Assembly: GCF_001648895.1 (NCBI RefSeq)
Contig: NZ_LXUF01000016.1
Location: forward strand, 1-64,000
DNA: 64,000 nucleotides
From: Methylovorus sp. MM2
GTDB taxonomy: Bacteria > Pseudomonadota > Gammaproteobacteria > Burkholderiales > Methylophilaceae
Direction: 5' to 3'
Shown: piece by piece, positions 54,458 through 64,000 of the stretch
How the letters are laid out: every line of letters starts with the position of its first letter
Numbering within the stretch: the stretch's first letter is position 1
Notes under the pieces: generated by a model
The model's database searches: none
Told to the model about the DNA's origin: nothing
Seen by the model: only the letters and a program-made list of their open reading frames with translations
Translations under genes and position numbers: made by a program

Positions 54458-55681
54458 ATGAAGAATATGATCACATTTAAAATGGCGCGCTTATATCTTT
54501 GCGTGTTGTTGGGCATCCAGTCAGCGATAGTGCTTGCGGCCGATGATTTTATATTGGGTGTTTCTACCTCGATCAACGATCCAGCAAGTGTAGTGATTGC
54601 AGCTAAAGGTCTGGGGAGCCAGTCTATAAGAGTTGATGCGCCGTGGAATCAAATGGAAGAGAAGATTGGGCAATATAAGCTTCCTCAATGGCTGGTCGTG
54701 CAGCTTGATGCCATGCAAAAGAATGGCATCGAACCTTTATTGATTCTGGATTATGGGAATAAGGTTAGAGGCATTGATAAACCTAAAACCGAGGCAGAGA
54801 TCAATGCGTTTGCAGATTACGCGGAGTGGCTGGTAAAAACACTGCACGGTAAGGTAAGGATGTTTGAAATATGGAATGAGTGGAATAACACGAGTGGTGG
54901 AGGCTCTCCGGGCTCAGCCGAAGACTATGTCAAGTTGGCTAAGATCGTTTATCCAAGGCTCAAAGCAGCTGCTCCGGATGTCCTTTTTCTGGGAGGTAGC
55001 CCTTCGGGCGGGGCGCTGAGAGGGGACTGGATGGAGCGTTTTATTGCTGCAGGCGGGTATAAATATTGTGATGCAGTTTCCATACACCCATATACATGGT
55101 GGGAGAAAAAGATGTTCTCGCCGGAGGATGCGATAGACGTCGTCGATAACGTAGAAACCATGTTAAGAAAAGTGAACAAAGGAAAAGACTTTCCACTTTA
55201 TATTACGGAAGTGGGCTGGCCTACACATATAGATGAGAAAGGTACGCCCATCAGCACTTCAGGTGCTTATCTGGCACGCTTCATGTTGCTTGCGAATGCA
55301 AGGCCTTATGTGAAGGGTGTGTGGTGGTTTACCGTTTTTCAGTCTGGTGATGATAATGATCCCGATAAGGAGCACCACTTCGGGTTATTCGATAAATATA
55401 AGGCACCTAAAAGCAGTGCCAAGGTCTATAAGCAGGTTAGTCAATTGTTCGCCAGCACTAACGATCGTTTAAAAGCTTTAAGGAACGATCAGGAATATGC
55501 CGTCATGCTGCCTGCTGCTGCAGATTCGACCATGTCATATATCGCTTGGAAACCCAGCAAGAAAAGGGAGGCGAGAAGCAGTTTCAAGTATGAAGTCATC
55601 ACTTCCAAAGGAGCGGATAACAGTACTGCCGACCTAAACGATTATCCTGTTTTTGTCGAAAAATTTTCTGCAGGTAAATAG
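54458..55681 (+). CDS. PslG-like glycoside hydrolase (secreted)
   Basis: A 407-residue exported TIM-barrel hydrolase. Signal peptide residues 1-30 (LYLCVLLGIQSAIVLAA-DDF). The catalytic acid is in FEIWNEWN (about 135) and the nucleophile in LYITEVGWPTH (about 250), the arrangement of GH39/GH5-like PslG enzymes that trim or release exopolysaccharide. I choose ATG at 54458, since GGTGG is eight bases upstream and the start forms a signal peptide; the frame opens at 54389. The next gene starts on the last base of its stop. Confidence 0.88.
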   Translation: MKNMITFKMARLYLCVLLGIQSAIVLAADDFILGVSTSINDPASVVIAAKGLGSQSIRVDAPWNQMEEKIGQYKLPQWLVVQLDAMQKNGIEPLLILDYGNKVRGIDKPKTEAEINAFADYAEWLVKTLHGKVRMFEIWNEWNNTSGGGSPGSAEDYVKLAKIVYPRLKAAAPDVLFLGGSPSGGALRGDWMERFIAAGGYKYCDAVSIHPYTWWEKKMFSPEDAIDVVDNVETMLRKVNKGKDFPLYITEVGWPTHIDEKGTPISTSGAYLARFMLLANARPYVKGVWWFTVFQSGDDNDPDKEHHFGLFDKYKAPKSSAKVYKQVSQLFASTNDRLKALRNDQEYAVMLPAAADSTMSYIAWKPSKKREARSSFKYEVITSKGADNSTADLNDYPVFVEKFSAGK

Positions 55682-57054
55682 TGGATATCTTTACCGCGTT
55701 TTTAATATTTGCCTTTATTTTATGTGTGGCTGTCGCATGCCTGATTGCTTTGGTCGCAGCCGTCATAAAATTCAAACCGATCTTTTGGGCGTCGATTAGT
55801 ACGTTAACATCCACCGTTCAGTTGTATATCTTCCCCTTGCCTGGCTTTTATCTTTCGGCATCGCTATTAACTGGGCTGCTATCTGTAAAGTCGCTATTGA
55901 ATTTGAACCAGACGCGATTTCTCTGGGTATATGCATTCTTGTTAATGGAGGTATTCAGGGGGGTAAGCTTGCTTTGGTCGCCCAAACCCATTGAGGGGAT
56001 CAGATACCTGATTTATGAGATCGTATTCATATTCATCGTTATTGCATTCTCTAATGCAGCAAATATCAAGGCTGGGATTAAAGAACGCGTCATCAAGATA
56101 TCGCTAACTTTGGTAGGGCTTAATGCCATTTTGGTGATCCTGTTCCGCTTAGGCCCCGAGATTGAGATGAATTTTTTGAACTCGGTAATCTCGCAATTCT
56201 TCATCTCAAAGAACGTCTTAAGTGCATTATTGACATATAGCCCTAATAACGTGTTTGACCCTAGCAAGGCAGGCGGATTTTTTATCAATGCAAATGTAGG
56301 CGCGGCTTATATGGGCATGGCTGCCATGGGGGCATGGTTTTTTGGCAAGGCACTCAAAAGCAAGCTTTTGATATCTAGTGCCGTACTTTGTTGGATTGCT
56401 GTTTTCTTCGCGGGCTCCAAGGCTGCTATCATCGTCGCTGCTACATTGCCTCTGCTCTTGTTCGTAATCAATATCGTTTTTTCAAACACCATCAATCTCA
56501 AGCATTTACTTGTTCTTTTAGGCTTGGTTTTTATGGGGTCACTCGCATGGATTTTCGGGCATTTGTTTTTTGAGAATTCTGAGTTCTTCACAAACTCTAC
56601 CAGTACCCTGGATGACCGGATCGTCATGTGGACTTTTGCAGCTAATGCGTTTGCAAAGCACCCATTCCTGGGCCTAGGTTTTGGTGGTTGGGATATCCAA
56701 TCCGCAGGGTATGCCTTTATGAATGGATATAGAACCAACCTGCCAGCACATAATGCCTATTTGATTCTATGGAGCCAGAGCGGATTGCTTGCCGCGTTAG
56801 CTGGCCTCGTATTCTCGGTTAGCCTTGTCGCCTTCCTCATCAAGGCATTGACCTACAATACAGGCCGTGAGGCATTGATTGTCAAGGGTGTGTTGGGGGC
56901 TGTCCTTTGGGTGTTCTTCCAAGCTCAAGGTGAGAATTTCGGCCTGATTGGCGAGGCTCACATCACCCCATTGTTGGCGATGATGATCGGATACGCCATC
57001 AGTCAGGGGTGCTTCCAAAAGAAGAAAAAGTCAACCGACGAGAAAGCTGAATAG
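55681..57054 (+). CDS. O-antigen ligase / Wzy-type polymerase-like membrane protein
   Basis: A 457-residue protein with about eleven helices and the large periplasmic loop of the O-antigen ligase/polymerase family; TLDDRIVMWTFAANAFAKHP and GLGFGGWDIQ are the typical sequences around the loop, with H-containing PAHNAYLILWSQSG. In an EPS locus it most likely polymerises the repeat units. Start is a GTG overlapping the previous stop by one base. Confidence 0.85.
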   Translation: MDIFTAFLIFAFILCVAVACLIALVAAVIKFKPIFWASISTLTSTVQLYIFPLPGFYLSASLLTGLLSVKSLLNLNQTRFLWVYAFLLMEVFRGVSLLWSPKPIEGIRYLIYEIVFIFIVIAFSNAANIKAGIKERVIKISLTLVGLNAILVILFRLGPEIEMNFLNSVISQFFISKNVLSALLTYSPNNVFDPSKAGGFFINANVGAAYMGMAAMGAWFFGKALKSKLLISSAVLCWIAVFFAGSKAAIIVAATLPLLLFVINIVFSNTINLKHLLVLLGLVFMGSLAWIFGHLFFENSEFFTNSTSTLDDRIVMWTFAANAFAKHPFLGLGFGGWDIQSAGYAFMNGYRTNLPAHNAYLILWSQSGLLAALAGLVFSVSLVAFLIKALTYNTGREALIVKGVLGAVLWVFFQAQGENFGLIGEAHITPLLAMMIGYAISQGCFQKKKKSTDEKAE

Positions 57055-57059
57055 ATAAC

Positions 57060-58202
57060 ATGAAAAGTGCAGTTTTCAGATTCCAGTTATTTAAACCATC
57101 GGAGACCTTTGTCGTATCACAAATGCGTCACTTTCAGTCAACCCAGACTACTTTGTTTGGAGGGAGACTGTTCGGCAAAGCACCGGAGAACGTTGATTAC
57201 TTCGTACCTTCAACAATGGGAATCTCAGAGCTTATAAGGTTTTATGCGTTGAGCGATTGCTCGATGTTCCAGAAGATGTTCGATCAGAAAAACTTTGATC
57301 TTATACATGCACATTTTAGCATCGATGGATTATTGATTTTGCCGCTAGCAAGATCACTCAACCTACCGCTCGTTACTACCCTGCACGGTTTTGATGTCAG
57401 TAGGTCAAGAGCTTCTTTCCTGAGCTCAGGGCGCCCCGCGTTAATGAGATATGCTCTTTTTCAGGATTCATTGAAGCAAGAAGGCGACTTGTTCATTTGT
57501 GTATCGGAATTTATAAAGAATAAGGCCTTAGAAGCGGGATTTCCCGAAAAAAAACTGATTACACACTATATTGGAATCGATCCGGATGATTTCCGGCAAA
57601 GCCCTCAAGAGCATACAGACCTGCGTGTTGTGCATATCGCGCGTTTGGTCGAGAAAAAGGGTACCGAGTATTTGATCAAAGCATTTCAGGCGATCGTAAA
57701 AAAATACCCTGAAGCACAATTAATCATCATTGGGGATGGCCCGTTAAAAGAATCTCTTCAGAGCCTAGCTGCTCCTATCGCCAATAATGTGCAATTTAAA
57801 GGTAGCCAGCCGCATGCCTTTATCCGGGAGGAACTGAGTAAGGCTAGCGTACTTGTCTTACCAAGCGTCACTGCATCTAATGGGGACGCAGAGGGATTGG
57901 GCCTTGTGCTTCTGGAGGCCGCGGCTAGCGGAGTACCCGTGGTCGGCACGCGTCATGGAGGTATTCCCGAAGCTGTCGTGAATGATGAAAATGGGTATCT
58001 GGTAGCCGAAAGAGATGTGAGCCAGCTTGCAGAGGCTTTGGATGCCTTGCTCGCGAGTGACGCTTTACGTAGCCGGTTTGGGTTGGCTGGCCGCGAACTG
58101 GTCAATGATAAATTCAATATAAAGAAACAGTCTAGATTGCTCGAAGACATCTATTCCCAATCTATGACATTGAAAGCCTCCACAGGCAAAATTAACGCTT
58201 AA
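57060..58202 (+). CDS. glycosyltransferase, GT4 family (1)
   Basis: A 380-residue GT-B glycosyltransferase. LHGFDVSRSR near residue 102, VVHIARLVEKKGTEYLIKAF near 190 and the nucleotide-sugar E-x7-E type region EGLGLVLLEAAASGVPVVG (about 278) mark GT4. It lacks membrane helices and adds one sugar of the EPS repeat in the cytoplasm; the donor is not identifiable. It starts six bases after the polymerase. Confidence 0.87.
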   Translation: MKSAVFRFQLFKPSETFVVSQMRHFQSTQTTLFGGRLFGKAPENVDYFVPSTMGISELIRFYALSDCSMFQKMFDQKNFDLIHAHFSIDGLLILPLARSLNLPLVTTLHGFDVSRSRASFLSSGRPALMRYALFQDSLKQEGDLFICVSEFIKNKALEAGFPEKKLITHYIGIDPDDFRQSPQEHTDLRVVHIARLVEKKGTEYLIKAFQAIVKKYPEAQLIIIGDGPLKESLQSLAAPIANNVQFKGSQPHAFIREELSKASVLVLPSVTASNGDAEGLGLVLLEAAASGVPVVGTRHGGIPEAVVNDENGYLVAERDVSQLAEALDALLASDALRSRFGLAGRELVNDKFNIKKQSRLLEDIYSQSMTLKASTGKINA

Positions 58203-58224
58203 GACAGAGAACAACAAGGCCTGA

Positions 58225-59403
58225 ATGCATATCCTAGGAGTAAGTCGAACTCTACCATTTCACAGTATTGGCGGCATGCAAGCGATTGCATGGGATATTT
58301 TTCGTGAGCTTGCCCGTACAGGGCATGAGGTGACTGTCATCACGACAAGAATCAACGGTAAACCTGCCACGTTCACTGAAGATGGTGTGACGGTGATCGC
58401 GGTGCAGTCATCTAAGCCGGAACGTTACTCATTTACATGGTGGGCAGGCTCAAGAAACGAAGTGAAAAAGATCGGTCTTGAAAAGATCGATGGGGTATTG
58501 AGCATCAGCATTGCCGCTGCCGGGCTTATCCCTCTCAAGTCCCAAGGGTTGGCGGCCCCATTTTTATTTCAGGCGCATGGTACCTCGTGGGGAGAGTTGG
58601 TCTCAAAATGGCGCACCGGAAAACCTGTGCAGATACTCAAGTCGATCAAGAATCTATACTGGTTCTTTAAAGATGCGATGATTTATAGGAAGTTCGATGA
58701 GTTGATTCTAGTTGGCGATATGCTGGAGGAACAATTTAAATCATTTCCAACCAAATTAATCGCTCATGATATTCAATACACCCTAATCAGAAATGGAGTC
58801 GATACGAATATCTTTCGGCCGAATTTTGTAAGTAAAAATATAACACGTCAGAATTTTGGCATTTCTGAGGATGCGCGCGTACTCGTTTTTGCTGCACGGC
58901 TACATCCTCAGAAAGGATGTCGTGAGAGCTTACTGGCATTTCGGATGTTGGCTGAACTTGATAAGTCGGTTCATTTTCTTATTATCGGCGGAGGGGAAGA
59001 GCAAAACACATTACAGGCTCTTGTGAAATTATTTCCTCCTGATATTTCTTCACGAACTCACTTTACTGGCAGTGTTTCTCGTAAAGATATTCCAGAATTG
59101 CTGGTGGCGGGAGATGTTTTCGTGTTTCCCACGCTCCGACAAGAAGTCGGCCTGACAATGAATGTGCTAGAAGCACTAGCGTGTGGGTTGCCTGCTATAT
59201 GCTCAGAGTCAATGCGTGCAGTGTTTGATGCCAAATTACCTATTCGATTCATTGATCCGCAAAATCCAAAGGCGATCTCAGAGGCTATTGCCGAAGAGCT
59301 TAAGAACAAGCGACCAATGCAATCCTTGCTTACACCGGAATACTCCTTGCAAGGCTGTGTGCAAGCTTATGTACGGCGCTTCGAAGCGTTAAGGCAGGCC
59401 TGA
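58225..59403 (+). CDS. glycosyltransferase, GT4 family (2)
   Basis: A 392-residue GT-B glycosyltransferase beginning MHILGVSRTLPFHSIGGMQ (Gly-rich acceptor loop), with VFAARLHPQKGCRESLLAF near 212 and RQEVGLTMNVLEALACGLPAI near 312. Separate from GT1 in sequence. AAGG stands before the ATG. Its end overlaps the flippase gene start by one base. Confidence 0.87.
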   Translation: MHILGVSRTLPFHSIGGMQAIAWDIFRELARTGHEVTVITTRINGKPATFTEDGVTVIAVQSSKPERYSFTWWAGSRNEVKKIGLEKIDGVLSISIAAAGLIPLKSQGLAAPFLFQAHGTSWGELVSKWRTGKPVQILKSIKNLYWFFKDAMIYRKFDELILVGDMLEEQFKSFPTKLIAHDIQYTLIRNGVDTNIFRPNFVSKNITRQNFGISEDARVLVFAARLHPQKGCRESLLAFRMLAELDKSVHFLIIGGGEEQNTLQALVKLFPPDISSRTHFTGSVSRKDIPELLVAGDVFVFPTLRQEVGLTMNVLEALACGLPAICSESMRAVFDAKLPIRFIDPQNPKAISEAIAEELKNKRPMQSLLTPEYSLQGCVQAYVRRFEALRQA

Positions 59404-60881
59404 TGTTCTCTATTGTCAGGGTGCTGTTATTAGGAGGTTTTGTCGGTAAGATTCTTGGCGTATTCCGCGAGTTATTGGGGGCATGGTTATTTGGTACCGG
59501 ATTAATTGCGAATGCGTTTAGACTTTCTCAATCAGCATTTTTGATTCCTTTGCATGGGTTCGTGTCAGATGCAGTAAACGGGGGCTTCACACCTAATTTT
59601 TCTCATTGGCGTGAGATTGACCCTCCAAAGGCAGCGGCATTGTTTTCAGGAATGCATTTAATCTTGTTAGCTGTTTCCTGTTTCGCTTCAATTCTGTTAT
59701 TTGTCTTTTCTCCCCAGTGGGTTGTTCTGCTGGCTCCGGGGTTTGATGCTGAATCTGCAGCAATGGCGACAAATATGGTAAGAATCTTAACCTTTGCATT
59801 GCCTGCGTATGCAGTTGTCTCCTTATATGCGGCTGCAGATTTGGTGACGGGGCGTGGGGCTATTACAGCTGCCAGAGCTTCTGTGCAAAGTATAGGGTTG
59901 ATCCTCGGTACATTGTTTGCTTGGTATCTAAAAGAACCATTGTTAATCCCACTGGGCTTTGTACTCAGTTATTTCTATCTAGGTATTTGGGGGTTTCTGG
60001 CAGCCAGAGCTGCTGGGTTGGTATTTGATCCGCGGAAACATGACTGGAATCTCATGCGCCCTGCGCTGCTTTCTTCGTGGAAAGTATTTCGGGTGTTGTT
60101 CTGGGTGCCGGTGATATTGCAGATAAATCAGATAGTTGAAAGAAGGGTTGGCTCTATTCTTAATCCTGAATCTATCGCCGGACTAGATTATGCGAGGTTC
60201 GTTACAGAAACCTTAATAATTCTAATTGCTGTACCGTTCGCATTGGCAGGGCAGGCCAAGATGTCAACAATGACCAAAGAGAATTTTGAAATGCGGGCAC
60301 TTTATTCAATTCGAATTCTATTGATTATTGGTGTTCCTATTTCGATATTTCTCGCGACAAACTCTGAGTTATTTGTGCGATTGTTCTTTCAAAGAGGCGC
60401 GTTTGGAGAAAGTTCTGTTCAGGTGACATCGGCAATAATCTCTGGACAAGCGATTGGGATTTTTGCGGGCTTAATTGCTTATGCCGCTCAAAGGTTTTTA
60501 AATGCGCGTGGAATGAATAGTGCCGTATTGAAAGCAACAGCAATAGGCGCATGTATCAATATTACTATGAATTATTTCTTAGGGGATTATGTAGGTGTGC
60601 AGATTTTGGGTATCTCGGGGTCTTGCATGGCATTTGCTATTGCTATTATCGCGCTCAACAAGCTGGATTTGATTCAAAAATTAAGGCGAGATTTTATATT
60701 CTGGATAAGCATCATCTTGAGCAACATAGCTTTTATTGAAGTGATGAATACATTTTCTGGCTTAGGTACCACAGATAAGGCCATAGCAAATATGATTTTC
60801 TGGCTCTTGATTTTTCTTGTTTTTCCTAAATTAAGAATAGAGCTTATCGATTTTTATAAACGATTAAAGACTCCTGATTAA
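59403..60881 (+). CDS. MurJ/MviN-type lipid-linked oligosaccharide flippase
   Basis: A 492-residue protein with about fourteen helices of the MOP superfamily, MurJ-like branch (GKILGVFRELLGAWLFG and YAAQRFLNARGMN). Within an EPS operon it is likely a Wzx-equivalent that flips the lipid-linked repeat unit. It may be called MurJ automatically, but genuine murJ sits elsewhere as a rule. Confidence 0.82.
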   Translation: MFSIVRVLLLGGFVGKILGVFRELLGAWLFGTGLIANAFRLSQSAFLIPLHGFVSDAVNGGFTPNFSHWREIDPPKAAALFSGMHLILLAVSCFASILLFVFSPQWVVLLAPGFDAESAAMATNMVRILTFALPAYAVVSLYAAADLVTGRGAITAARASVQSIGLILGTLFAWYLKEPLLIPLGFVLSYFYLGIWGFLAARAAGLVFDPRKHDWNLMRPALLSSWKVFRVLFWVPVILQINQIVERRVGSILNPESIAGLDYARFVTETLIILIAVPFALAGQAKMSTMTKENFEMRALYSIRILLIIGVPISIFLATNSELFVRLFFQRGAFGESSVQVTSAIISGQAIGIFAGLIAYAAQRFLNARGMNSAVLKATAIGACINITMNYFLGDYVGVQILGISGSCMAFAIAIIALNKLDLIQKLRRDFIFWISIILSNIAFIEVMNTFSGLGTTDKAIANMIFWLLIFLVFPKLRIELIDFYKRLKTPD

Positions 60882-60953
60882 TGTTTGTGGCGCTAGTGGT
60901 AGGCAAGTCACTCTGTGTTCTTAAGATTATAAATATAGATTTAACGAGGCTAA

Positions 60954-62141
60954 ATGAGCAATATCGTTTTATTATCCACTGCTGATTGGGACAATCCTTT
61001 CTGGACGAATAAGCAGCATGTCGCTTGCGAGCTAGAGCGTAGTGGATATAAGGTTTTTTATATAGACTCGCTTGGTTTGCGCAGGCCATCTGTCTCAAGT
61101 CAGGATTTGCGGCGCATTCTTGTACGCCTTAAAAAGGCATTAAGGGCTCCGCGGCAAGTCCGCGAGAATTTGTGGGTATGGTCTCCCTTGGTGATACCCT
61201 TTCAGCGCTATGCTGCTGTAAGGGCGATAAACCGGTATTTGCTGACTGCGGGTTTGCGGTTCTGGATGTGGCGATTGAAATTTTCTCCGGATATATTCTG
61301 GACCTATAACCCGATGACATTAAGTTTCTTCAATCTTAAAAAGTTTGGCAAGGTTATTTATCATTGCGTAGATGAAATCAAGGCTCAGCCCGGCATGCCT
61401 GTTGACCAGATCGAGTCTGCAGAAAATGCATTAGTGCGAGCCGTTGATGATTGTTTTGTAACCGCGGAATACCTTCTGGAAACACGCAAGGCGATGAATC
61501 CGAGGACATTCTATTTCTCGAATGTTGCTGACTTCGCACATTTCTCCAAAGCCCGGGAAGCGAATACGGCTATCCCTGACGATATGAAGAATATCGCAAG
61601 CCCTGTCATTGGTTTTGTGGGTGCGATCAGCGGGTATAAGATCAATTTTGAATTGCTGCAGTCTATGGCAATGCGGCACCCTGAGTGGTCGATCGTGATG
61701 ATCGGCAAGGTTGGCGAGGGAGACCCATGGACAGATATTTCCACGCTGACCAGATTGCCGAATATCCATTTTGTCGGGCCTCGTGAATATCAGGATTTAC
61801 CTGCGTATCTGAAGGCATTCGACGTGGGCATCCTGCCAAGCATGCTAAATGAATATACGCGCTCTATGTTCCCGATGAAGTTCTTTGAGTATTTAGCGGC
61901 AGGATTGCCTGTAGTCGCAACGGACCTGCACGCGTTAGCCAATTATCGGCATGTGGCCACTTTGGCAAAATCCAACGATGAGTTTATCGAGGGGGTGGAG
62001 AAAGTCCTGCGTGGAGAGGTGATCCCTCTTGAGGAGCGTCTCGAGATTGCCATGGAGCAGACTTATGAACGCCGTACGAAGAAGATGATGGATATTGTGC
62101 TCGGCCCTCATCAAGGTGGAACAGAAAATGCATCTGTTTAG
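60954..62141 (+). CDS. glycosyltransferase, GT4-like (3)
   Basis: A 395-residue cytosolic GT-B protein with an N-terminal STADWDNPFWTNKQHVACEL segment and a C-terminal GILPSMLNEYTRSMFPMKFFE/YLAAGLPVVATD donor site. It resembles TuaH-like EPS glycosyltransferases. A small gap of 72 bases precedes it without a clear signal. Confidence 0.83.
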   Translation: MSNIVLLSTADWDNPFWTNKQHVACELERSGYKVFYIDSLGLRRPSVSSQDLRRILVRLKKALRAPRQVRENLWVWSPLVIPFQRYAAVRAINRYLLTAGLRFWMWRLKFSPDIFWTYNPMTLSFFNLKKFGKVIYHCVDEIKAQPGMPVDQIESAENALVRAVDDCFVTAEYLLETRKAMNPRTFYFSNVADFAHFSKAREANTAIPDDMKNIASPVIGFVGAISGYKINFELLQSMAMRHPEWSIVMIGKVGEGDPWTDISTLTRLPNIHFVGPREYQDLPAYLKAFDVGILPSMLNEYTRSMFPMKFFEYLAAGLPVVATDLHALANYRHVATLAKSNDEFIEGVEKVLRGEVIPLEERLEIAMEQTYERRTKKMMDIVLGPHQGGTENASV

Positions 62142-62236
62142 AGGATTTGTTTTTCAGTATTTTTGTATTCGCTAACAGTTGATGGAACGCAAATAGGTAC
62201 TGAGAATGAGTTTTATATTGAGTAATCCGGAATAAT

Positions 62237-63370
62237 ATGACTATACAAGAAAAAAAAGTAGCGATTGTCCACGAGTGGTTCGTTAACTATGCAGGCGCAG
62301 AGCGGGTGGTTGAGCAATTGGTTAAGTGTTATCCCAATGCTGATATATTGGGAGTGATAGATTTTCTGCCTGATGATTTGCGTTGGTACATCGACCATAA
62401 GCCTGTGACGACTTCTTTTATCCAGAAGCTGCCCTTTGCAAAGAAGCACTATCGAAGCTACCTGCCGCTAATGCCACTTGCTATCGAGCAGCTTGATGTT
62501 TCAGCTTATGATATCGTCATATCCAGCGCCCATGCCGTATCAAAAGGGGTGATAACCGGGCCGAATCAACTCCATGTCAGTTATGTGCATTCACCTATGC
62601 GCTATGCATGGGATTTACAGCACCAGTACCTAAAAGAGTCTGGTCTTGATACGGGTATAAAGGGGTGGTTCGCGAAATGGTTCCTCCATAAGCTTCGTAT
62701 ATGGGATGTCAGGACTGCGAATGGCGTCGATGCCTTTATTGCCAACTCCCATTTTATTGCAAAGCGTATAAAGAAGATTTATGGGCGGGATGCAACGGTT
62801 ATTTACCCGCCAGTCGATACGGATGGGTTTGAGTTCAAAGAAAAGAAAGAAGAGTTTTTCTTAACGGCCTCCAGATTAGTGCCATATAAGCGCGTCGATA
62901 TGATCGTTGAGGCCTTTGCTAATATGCCTGACCAAAAACTTGTTGTCATTGGCGAAGGGCCAGAAATGGCGAAAGTGAAAGCAAAGGCAGGTCCTAATGT
63001 AGAAATACTTGGTTATCAATCTACCGCCGTATTGAAGGACCATATGCAGCGGGCAAAAGCTTTTGTGTTTGCTGCGGAAGAAGACTTTGGCATTACACCG
63101 GTAGAAGCGCAGGCTTGCGGTACACCAGTGATCGCTTATGGTCGGGGAGGCGCATTAGAAACAGTTTTATCGCCCGATCATGGAAGGGTGGCGACTGGAG
63201 TCTTCTTTCAAGAACAGTCGGTCGCATCAATTATTGATGCCGTGACGCGATTTAATACGATGGATCCAAAAATCTCCCCCCACGCTTGTCGTGATAATGC
63301 GCTTAGGTTTTCTCCCCAAAGATTCAGGCAAGAGATTCAGGAATATATAAACGGGTTGGTTTCGCAATAA
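62237..63370 (+). CDS. glycosyltransferase, GT4 family (4)
   Basis: A 377-residue GT-B glycosyltransferase. VHEWFVNYAGAERVVEQL and SYVHSPMRYAWDLQ in the acceptor half, then ASRLVPYKRVDMIVEAF and DFGITPVEAQACGTPVIAYG in the donor half; this subgroup resembles mannosyltransferases such as WbaZ. CCGGAAT precedes the ATG. Confidence 0.87.
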   Translation: MTIQEKKVAIVHEWFVNYAGAERVVEQLVKCYPNADILGVIDFLPDDLRWYIDHKPVTTSFIQKLPFAKKHYRSYLPLMPLAIEQLDVSAYDIVISSAHAVSKGVITGPNQLHVSYVHSPMRYAWDLQHQYLKESGLDTGIKGWFAKWFLHKLRIWDVRTANGVDAFIANSHFIAKRIKKIYGRDATVIYPPVDTDGFEFKEKKEEFFLTASRLVPYKRVDMIVEAFANMPDQKLVVIGEGPEMAKVKAKAGPNVEILGYQSTAVLKDHMQRAKAFVFAAEEDFGITPVEAQACGTPVIAYGRGGALETVLSPDHGRVATGVFFQEQSVASIIDAVTRFNTMDPKISPHACRDNALRFSPQRFRQEIQEYINGLVSQ

Positions 63371-63400
63371 TATTTTGTATTAGAGGATAAGAGCTAAGTA

Positions 63401-64000
63401 ATGAAAATTTCTATCGCCGGAACAGGATACGTTGGTTTATCTATAGCTGTTCTTCTCGCGCAGAACCATGAGGTGGTTGCGCTGGATATCATGCCCGCTA
63501 AAGTGGATATGCTGAATAACAAGGTGTCGCCTATTGCCGATACCGAGATTGAGTATTATCTCAAGAATAAACCCTTGAATCTGCGTGCAACGACTGATAA
63601 AAAAGATGCATATGCTGGCGCTGATTATGTCGTCATTGCCACGCCTACCGACTATGATATTGAGACCAGTACATTTAACACAAAGTCAGTCGAGGCTGTG
63701 ATCCGGGATGTGATGGAAATAGCGCCTGATGCTGTGATGGTAATCAAGTCTACGATTCCGGTTGGATACACCGAGAAAATTCGGGATCAGTTCAAGTGCA
63801 ATAATCTGATATTTTCTCCGGAGTTTTTACGGGAAGGTAAAGCCTTGTATGACAACCTTCATCCTTCACGGATTGTCGTTGGTGAGATTTCAGAACGAGC
63901 CAGGGTTTTTGCGCAGCTATTGCAGGAAGGCGCTATCAAGCAAGATATCCCGGTGTTGTTGAGCAATAGCTCAGAGGCGGAGGCTATCAAGCTCTTCGCG
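63401..64000 (+). CDS. ugd: UDP-glucose 6-dehydrogenase (cut by window edge)
   Basis: The first 200 codons are in the window. Product starts [14 protein letters not shown] with the NAD-binding GxGxxG, and [19 protein letters not shown] and [20 protein letters not shown] are near-identical to E. coli Ugd. It makes UDP-glucuronate, so the polymer probably has glucuronic acid or a derivative. The catalytic Cys lies beyond the edge. AGAGGA precedes the ATG. Confidence 0.95.
   Translation, partial: MKISIAGTGYVGLSIAVLLAQNHEVVALDIMPAKVDMLNNKVSPIADTEIEYYLKNKPLNLRATTDKKDAYAGADYVVIATPTDYDIETSTFNTKSVEAVIRDVMEIAPDAVMVIKSTIPVGYTEKIRDQFKCNNLIFSPEFLREGKALYDNLHPSRIVVGEISERARVFAQLLQEGAIKQDIPVLLSNSSEAEAIKLFA

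Noticed and set aside
59403-60881. Genuine cell-wall murJ
   Set aside because: The protein is MurJ-like, but it lies between EPS glycosyltransferase genes and is more likely the repeat-unit flippase.

Overview
The window looks like a chromosomal segment of a methylotrophic betaproteobacterium, most likely Methylophilaceae (Methylotenera / Methylobacillus / Methylovorus type). The grounds are inference from content: a beta-proteobacterial order tpiA-secG-tRNA-Leu-nuoA..N-DUF2818-NUDIX, an aceE-aceF-lpd operon whose E3 carries its own lipoyl domain, an rpfE-like gene before recJ, and an exosortase-B (XrtB) eps cluster of the kind described for Methylobacillus methanolan. I see no insertion sequence, phage gene, integrase or CRISPR array.

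Layout. 1-165: 5S rRNA end of an rrn operon with a strong terminator. 264-8441: housekeeping genes: a small conserved-looking protein, an orphan ParA ATPase, msrA, then (minus) glnS, a flavin reductase and corA, then (plus) birA-coaX-SPOR protein in overlapping translational coupling and an Ala/Lys/Pro-rich histone-H1-like protein. 8480-14258 (minus): pyruvate dehydrogenase complex aceE-aceF-lpd. 14469-17197: M17 aminopeptidase, ArfB ribosome rescue factor, glycine-zipper outer-membrane-type protein and a terminator. 17210-21642 (minus): sixA, a decayed EAL-like gene tail, a second ParA, a CYTH protein with a short CHAD-like end, a DUF6394-like membrane protein and a two-RCK potassium channel. 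21739-25773: rpfE-like, recJ, tpiA, secG, tRNA-Leu(GAG). 26037-42567: the 14-gene NADH:quinone oxidoreductase operon followed without a break by DUF2818, an ADP-sugar NUDIX hydrolase and an epimerase-like protein. 42550-44633 (minus): a PLP decarboxylase coupled to a 2OG-Fe(II) oxygenase. 44720-44914: tRNA-Val(GAC) with promoter and terminator.

45122 to the right edge is one long exopolysaccharide locus read to the right: CAAX-type protease, EpsL barrel, priming sugar transferase, EpsD, EpsE, EpsF, EpsG, exosortase XrtB, EpsI, a PslG-like glycoside hydrolase, a Wzy-like polymerase, four GT4-type glycosyltransferases, a MurJ/MviN-type flippase and the first 200 codons of UDP-glucose dehydrogenase. 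Together they would prime a lipid carrier, build a repeat unit (UDP-glucuronate supply from Ugd), flip and polymerise it and export it through the EpsE/EpsF/EpsL envelope complex, with XrtB/EpsI processing sorted proteins encoded elsewhere.

Most worth a second look: a near-consensus Fur box just before the eps locus; loss of the Walker A lysine in EpsG; a 16-bp tandem duplication that introduces a stop into an EAL-like gene remnant between sixA and parA; the decarboxylase/oxygenase pair; a U-U mismatch in the acceptor stem of tRNA-Leu(GAG). No clearly undescribed multi-gene system was found; the candidates are modest and labelled as inference.
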